Positions 12,202 through 16,240 of a stretch of DNA of 16,240 nt are shown in pieces. The notes below the pieces were generated by a model that saw only the letters and a list, made by a program, of their open reading frames with translations, was not told the DNA's origin and ran no database searches. Origin of the DNA: DATGKD01 sp035294855 (GTDB lineage Bacteria > Actinomycetota > Acidimicrobiia > Acidimicrobiales > UBA8190). The stretch covers positions 1 to 16,240 of the forward strand of contig DATGKD010000063.1 in NCBI GenBank assembly GCA_035294855.1, read 5' to 3'. The stretch's first letter is position 1, and each line of letters begins with the position of its first letter. The translations under genes were made by a program, and so were the position numbers.

Positions 12202-15200
12202 ATGGCCGACGGCGCCTCCGAGGCCTTCCCGCCTGCGCACGGCGTCGAAACAACCGATCCCGAGTGCGTCCCGGTCGCGGTCGGACGGCGCGTCGTCGTG
12301 CTCGCCAATCTCGACCTCACTGCCGAGGCCACCCCGGCGTCGACCGGCGCCGCCGCCGAGTTGGCCCACGCACTCGACGGCTGGGACGGCCCTGGGCTCG
12401 TCGTGGTGGCCGGGAACCTCTTGGACCTCCGCCGCGCCACTGATGCGGGGCGCGCCGCCCAAGCGGCGCTCGACGCTCACCGCGATCTCGGGCGCGCGCT
12501 GCGGTCGTTCTGCGGCGGCGACGACCATCGGGTGGTGTACCTCCCGGGGGTTCACGACCACGTGGTCGACACCGACGCCGATGCACAACGGGTCCTGGGC
12601 GCGCTCGGGGTCGACATCGTGGACGCCGTCGACCTGCACATGGCGACCGGCTCGGGCACGCGCGTCGTCCGGGTGGAGGCGGGGACGGCGGCCCCGCCCC
12701 TGCTGGACCGAGATGACGGAGGTGGGTCCGACGGCGCGCCCTCCTCGGGCGACGTCGCCACGCCGACGCGGCGGGGCGCTCTGCCGGTCTTGGCGCCGGA
12801 TCCCTCGGCGGAGTGGCAAGCCGGGCTCGACCGCTTGGCCGACCCCGCGACCACCCCGCGCTTTTTGACGTCACGCCTTCTGTACCGGCGCTTCGCCCGC
12901 TTCGCCTGGTGGTTGCTCGTCCCCTTCGTGGTCGCGCTGGCGCTGCGGTTGCCGTTCGTCGTCACCGCGCTCAACCACCTCTTCTCCGGCCACGCCACAC
13001 CGATGCACGCCATCAACCGCGCGCACCAGGCGGCGTGGGGCACGCGCCTCGGTACCGCCGCCATCGTGTTCGCCTTGCTGCTGTTGGTCCTTGCGGCGGT
13101 GCTCGGGCTCCTGGCGCGCAAGGCGTGGCACACGTTGGGAGCGGGCGAGTTGCGACCATTGTTCGACGACTCACTCGCCACAGCCGGCGCCACCGCGAAC
13201 GACTCCGCACGGGACTCGGCCCGTTCCCTGTGCGCGCTCGGCTATGCCGGGGTCGTCGTCGGCACCACCTTGCAGCCCGAGCTCACCCACCTGGCGCCCG
13301 GGTTCTTCGCCAGCGTGGGCGCCACCGGCGACGTGGTCGAGGAGCACCCTGGTCGCCTCGGTCTGCTGCCGGTGTTCTTGGCCTGCCAGCAGGTCGCGTG
13401 GATCGAGCTCGAGACCGGCGCGGAATTGCACGCCCGGCTCCTTCTGTCGCGGGCGGAACTGCCGGGCGCCACCTTCCTCGAGCGGCTGGCCGCCCGGGGA
13501 CGACCCACCGAGACGGACGCCCACACCAAGGTGGTGGCCGCGTGGCCCACGGGGGCGTCATGGCCGGCTGCCCCGGACCTCGGCACGTTGCGGCGGCGGT
13601 CCCGGCGGGTGCGTCGCTGGGCGGCCGCGGCCATCGCGGTGGCGGGGGCGATCGACCTCCTCGGTGCGGTCACGCCCCCGTTGCGCGGGCGCCTGCACCT
13701 CGTGGTCGAGTTCCTTCCCTACGGCGCGACCCAGGCGGCCGGCGCGCTGGTCGCCCTGGCCGGGATCGGGCTCCTCGTCCTGGCGCGAGGGGTGCGGCGC
13801 GGCCAGCGCCGTGCCCATCAGATCGCCATGTGGGTGCTTGCGGTCACGCTCGTGCTCCACCTGGTGCGCGGGGGCGACATCGAGCAATCGCTCTTTGCCG
13901 CCGCGGTCCTCGCCTTCCTGGTCGTCCACCGCCGGGAATTCCCGGCAGCCTCGGACCGCCCGTCGTTGCGCTCGGCGCTCGTCGCGTTGGGTGTCGGTGT
14001 CGTGGGCATCACCGTGCTCGCCAGCGTGCTGGTGGAAGTCACCTTGCGATTCGACCTCGACATGCGGAGCCTGCCGTGGTGGCGGGCCGGGCAGGCCGTG
14101 CTCGAACGCCTCGTCGGGCTGAACGGCGTCCGCTTGCCCGACCGGATCGACGACTTCCTCTCCCCCAGCCTGGCCGCGATCGGGGTCACCCTCGCCGTCG
14201 TCGCCCTCCTCCTCGCCACTCGACCGCTCGTGGACCGGCGACGCTCCGCCGGGCGAGCCGCCGAGGCACGCGCCCGCGACATCGTGCGCCGGCACGGAGA
14301 GGGGACGCTCGACTACTTCGCGCTTCGCAGCGACAAGCAGTGGTTCTTCCACCGCGACTCGCTCGTGGCGTACGCCATCTACAGCGGCATCTGCCTGGTG
14401 TCACCCGACCCCATCGGTCCGGAAACCGAGCGCGAGCAGGTCTGGTCCGCGTTCCGCCGGTTCACCGACAACCGGGGCTGGGTGGTGGCGCTCATGGGAG
14501 CGAGCGAGCAGTGGCTCCCTATCTACCGCGCCACGGGCATGCACGACATCTACATCGGGGACGAGGCGGTCGTGGACGTGCAGCGGTTCTCGCTCGCCGG
14601 CGGCCACATGAAGGGCCTGCGCCAGGCCTACAACCGCATCGCCAAATACGGCTACACGGTCGCCTTCCACGACCCGGCCCGTCTCGACCGGGCGACCGCC
14701 GCGCAGTTGACGGGGCTCATGTCGCAGAGCAGGCGCGGCGAATTCGAACGCGGCTTCTCCATGGTCCTCGGCCGCATCTTCGACCCGCGTGACGAGGGGC
14801 TGTTGCTGTGCGTGGTGACCGGGCCCGACGGCACCCCCGCCGCCATGTGCCAGTTCGTCCCCGCCCGGGGCATCGGCGGGTACTCCCTCGATCTCATGCG
14901 CCGCGACCGAGGTGAGCACCCCAACGGGCTCGTCGACTTCGCGCTCGTCTCGACGATCACGCACGCGGCCGACCTGGGGTGCCACGGCCTCAGCCTCAAC
15001 TTCGCGGCCTTGCGGTCGATCCTGGAGGGCGAGCGTGGCGACGGCCCCACGCAGCGGGTGGAGCGGTGGGCCCTCAAGAAGATGTCGAGCTTCCTGCAGA
15101 TCGAGACCCTGTGGCGGTTCAACGCCAAGTACGGCCCCGACTGGTTGCCTCGCTACGTCGTCTACGACACCGCCGAGCACCTCGTCCCGGTCGTGCTCGC

Positions 15201-15408
15201 CATCTTGCGGGCCGAGTCGCTGTCGGAGGTCCCGGTGATCGGCCGCATGATCGCCGCCTCCGATCGCCGCGCACACGCCGGCGACGACGATGCCGCCAGC
15301 GGCGCATCGTTGTTGCCGCTCCCCGAACAGTGCCCCGAGCAGTCCCCTGGCGAGCAGTCCCCTGGCGAGCGGTCACCGGTGGGGCCGCAGCGCCGGTCCG
15401 GCACCTGA
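12202..15408 (+). CDS. Membrane fusion: degenerate metallophosphoesterase module plus MprF-type DUF2156 aminoacyl-phosphatidylglycerol synthase domain
   Basis: This is a 1068-residue protein. Residues 30-140 follow the beta-strand order of a calcineurin-like phosphoesterase, but the metal-ligand motifs are altered: DxH reads NLD (36-38), GDxxD reads GNLLD (71-75) and GNHD reads GVHD (116-119). Two membrane helices follow (about 233-257 and 283-305). The closing phosphoesterase part is then found, where GHTH reads GTTL (354-357). About six more helices lie between 472 and 676. Residues 694-1013 form a DUF2156 (GNAT-fold) domain, with VSPDPIGP, GDEAVVDVQRFSL, MKGLRQAYNRI, ERGFSMVLGRIFDP, GYSLDLMRRD and HPNGLVDF. 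MprF-type domains move an amino acid, usually Lys, from aminoacyl-tRNA to phosphatidylglycerol at the inner membrane face. The tail is low-complexity. The ATG at 12202 lacks a strong ribosome binding site. The domain calls are sound; amino-acid specificity and the module's role are unknown. Confidence 0.85.
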   Translation: MADGASEAFPPAHGVETTDPECVPVAVGRRVVVLANLDLTAEATPASTGAAAELAHALDGWDGPGLVVVAGNLLDLRRATDAGRAAQAALDAHRDLGRALRSFCGGDDHRVVYLPGVHDHVVDTDADAQRVLGALGVDIVDAVDLHMATGSGTRVVRVEAGTAAPPLLDRDDGGGSDGAPSSGDVATPTRRGALPVLAPDPSAEWQAGLDRLADPATTPRFLTSRLLYRRFARFAWWLLVPFVVALALRLPFVVTALNHLFSGHATPMHAINRAHQAAWGTRLGTAAIVFALLLLVLAAVLGLLARKAWHTLGAGELRPLFDDSLATAGATANDSARDSARSLCALGYAGVVVGTTLQPELTHLAPGFFASVGATGDVVEEHPGRLGLLPVFLACQQVAWIELETGAELHARLLLSRAELPGATFLERLAARGRPTETDAHTKVVAAWPTGASWPAAPDLGTLRRRSRRVRRWAAAAIAVAGAIDLLGAVTPPLRGRLHLVVEFLPYGATQAAGALVALAGIGLLVLARGVRRGQRRAHQIAMWVLAVTLVLHLVRGGDIEQSLFAAAVLAFLVVHRREFPAASDRPSLRSALVALGVGVVGITVLASVLVEVTLRFDLDMRSLPWWRAGQAVLERLVGLNGVRLPDRIDDFLSPSLAAIGVTLAVVALLLATRPLVDRRRSAGRAAEARARDIVRRHGEGTLDYFALRSDKQWFFHRDSLVAYAIYSGICLVSPDPIGPETEREQVWSAFRRFTDNRGWVVALMGASEQWLPIYRATGMHDIYIGDEAVVDVQRFSLAGGHMKGLRQAYNRIAKYGYTVAFHDPARLDRATAAQLTGLMSQSRRGEFERGFSMVLGRIFDPRDEGLLLCVVTGPDGTPAAMCQFVPARGIGGYSLDLMRRDRGEHPNGLVDFALVSTITHAADLGCHGLSLNFAALRSILEGERGDGPTQRVERWALKKMSSFLQIETLWRFNAKYGPDWLPRYVVYDTAEHLVPVVLAILRAESLSEVPVIGRMIAASDRRAHAGDDDAASGASLLPLPEQCPEQSPGEQSPGERSPVGPQRRSGT
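15325..15377 (+). repeat. Degenerate 15-bp tandem repeat in the fusion protein tail
   Basis: Two perfect copies of GAGCAGTCCCCTGGC (15337-15351 and 15352-15366) are flanked by partial copies on each side. They encode EQSPGEQSPGERSP close to the C-terminus, beyond the DUF2156 domain. Such tails are usually disordered and variable in length between strains. Confidence 0.85.
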
Positions 15409-15436
15409 CCGGAACCTGCCGCATCCCTGAGCGCCC

Positions 15437-15964
15437 ATGCGCGTGAGAGCGGCTGTTCCCGGCGATGCCCTCGCCATCGCCACGGTGCACGTGCGCTCGT
15501 GGAAGGCGGCCTATCCGGGACTCCTCCCCGACTCGTACCTCGACGCCTTGCGACCCGAGGACCGGCTGGGGATGTGGGAGCAGGCCCTCGGGGAGCCGCC
15601 CCCCGGTCAAGGGACCCTCGTGCTGGAGCACGACGACGCCGGCCCGGGTGCGATCGCGGGGTTCGCTTCGTTCGGTCCGACGCGTGACGACGACGCCGAC
15701 CCCGGCGTGGTCGGTGAGCTCCAGACCCTCTACCTCGACCCGGACTCCTGGGGCCGCGGGGGCGCCACCCGGCTCATGGACGAGGTGGTCGCGCAGATGC
15801 GTGCCGCCGGCTTCACGGCCGCCACGCTCTGGGTGCTCGACTCCAACGCCCACGCCCGCCGCTTCTACGAACGGCGGGGGTGGCGGCCCGACGGCGCGTC
15901 CAAGCTCCACGACTGGCAGGCCTTCGTGGCCACCGACGTCCGCTACCGGATGCCGCTGCGCTGA
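15437..15964 (+). CDS. GNAT-family N-acetyltransferase
   Basis: This 175-residue protein is a complete single-domain GNAT acetyltransferase. Its N-terminus MRVRAAVPGDALAIATVHV is the usual first strand and helix, and VRSWKAAYPGLLPDSYLDAL is typical of a common actinobacterial subgroup. The LQTLYLDPDSWGRGGATRLM segment contains the acetyl-CoA pyrophosphate loop (RGGA). ATLWVLDSNAHARRFYERRGW is the C-terminal motif B. It transfers an acetyl group from acetyl-CoA to an amine, but the acceptor cannot be read from the sequence. The ATG lies 28 nt after the fusion gene stop with no strong ribosome binding site, so it may be read from the same transcript. A hairpin follows its stop. Confidence 0.88.
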   Translation: MRVRAAVPGDALAIATVHVRSWKAAYPGLLPDSYLDALRPEDRLGMWEQALGEPPPGQGTLVLEHDDAGPGAIAGFASFGPTRDDDADPGVVGELQTLYLDPDSWGRGGATRLMDEVVAQMRAAGFTAATLWVLDSNAHARRFYERRGWRPDGASKLHDWQAFVATDVRYRMPLR

Positions 15965-16003
15965 GCCACGGCCGCCGGGGGCCTCCTCGGCGTACCTCGT
16001 GGC
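15965..16003 (+). terminator. Nested hairpin directly after the GNAT gene
   Basis: It begins at the base after the GNAT stop codon. The outer arms are GCCACG (15965-15970) and CGTGGC (15998-16003); the inner arms are CGCCG (15973-15977) and CGGCG (15988-15992). There is no U-tract. Its position and stability make it a candidate terminator for the preceding genes. Confidence 0.5.
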
Positions 16004-16207
16004 GACCACTTCCACCGCTCGGAGGCCTCGACGCGGGCGATGCCGGTGCCGGGCCTGGCCTGGCCGACGCGCCCGGACGGCCGCCCTCTTTCGCGCGTTG
16101 ACCCATTGTTGACACGTCGTTGGCCGCGCCGTGACAGGGGTCGGTCAGGGTGTCGGTACCGGAGCGGGCGCAGCTCCCGCTCACTGCAGTAGGAGGACCG
16201 TGGGCAC
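16004..16207 (+). promoter_or_regulatory. Promoter/leader region of the gene starting at 16208
   Basis: A consensus -35 TTGACA lies at 16109-16114, with an overlapping-phase TTGACC at 16098-16103, but no good -10 is seen 16-18 bp downstream. A perfect 7-bp inverted repeat GAGCGGG/CCCGCTC (16162-16182, 7-nt loop) stands 8 nt before the AGGAGG ribosome binding site (16191-16196). If transcribed, it would form a hairpin close to the ribosome site. Confidence 0.35.
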
Positions 16208-16240
16208 ATGAGCAGCGTCGTCATCGAGGGAGGCTGGGCC
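16208..16240 (+). CDS. Start of an unidentified gene, cut by the window edge
   Basis: The ATG at 16208 follows AGGAGG with 11 nt spacing and opens a frame of 11 codons (MSSVVIEGGWA) to the end of the window. The upstream -35-like element and terminator hairpin of the previous gene support a new transcription unit. Too little is present to name a product. Confidence 0.55.
   Translation, partial: MSSVVIEGGWA

Noticed and set aside
12813..14792. A 659-codon plus-strand ORF in another frame of the fusion gene
   Set aside because: Arg/Pro-rich shadow frame without membrane segments or motifs, while the main frame is coherent from end to end.

Overview
The window is very GC-rich and densely coded on both strands. 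It has many GTG starts, GTGA/TGACC-type stop-start junctions, an F420-type LLM oxidoreductase, a HelD-type RNA-polymerase remodelling ATPase and an MprF-type aminoacyl-phospholipid synthase. This suggests a high-GC actinomycetote. The particular heme-gene and Lnt sequences look to me like Acidimicrobiia, but that placement is from memory and not proven. I saw no tRNA, rRNA, insertion sequence, phage gene or CRISPR array.

Layout. (1) 1-592, minus: the N-terminal part of a HelD/UvrD-like ATPase, cut by the window edge, facing away from the heme operon across 139 bp. (2) 732-5969, plus: a compact operon hemE - ferrochelatase - FAD protoporphyrinogen/coproporphyrinogen oxidase - lnt. The junctions are a 4-nt overlap, direct abutment and a 7-nt gap. 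It covers uroporphyrinogen decarboxylation, porphyrin oxidation and iron insertion, plus a lipoprotein N-acyltransferase homologue whose catalytic Cys position is Ser. (3) 5941-7419, minus: a secreted Gln-rich collagen-like protein, convergent with lnt and overlapping its 3' end by 29 bp. (4) 7707-12070, minus: a four-gene operon, in transcription order acetyl-CoA synthetase, small HAD phosphatase, F420-type LLM oxidoreductase and NAD-dependent epimerase/dehydratase, with a candidate terminator hairpin after the last gene. (5) 12202-15408, plus: a 1068-residue membrane protein divergent from acs. It joins a metallophosphoesterase-like module that has lost every recognisable metal-ligand motif to an MprF-type DUF2156 domain. 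(6) 15437-15964, plus: a GNAT acetyltransferase followed by a nested hairpin. (7) 16208-16240, plus: the first 11 codons of another gene behind a good ribosome binding site.

Most genes are ordinary housekeeping functions. The parts that most deserve a second look are the pseudo-phosphoesterase/MprF fusion, the Ser-for-Cys Lnt, and the collagen-like protein with its Cys-bracketed break and recently duplicated repeats.
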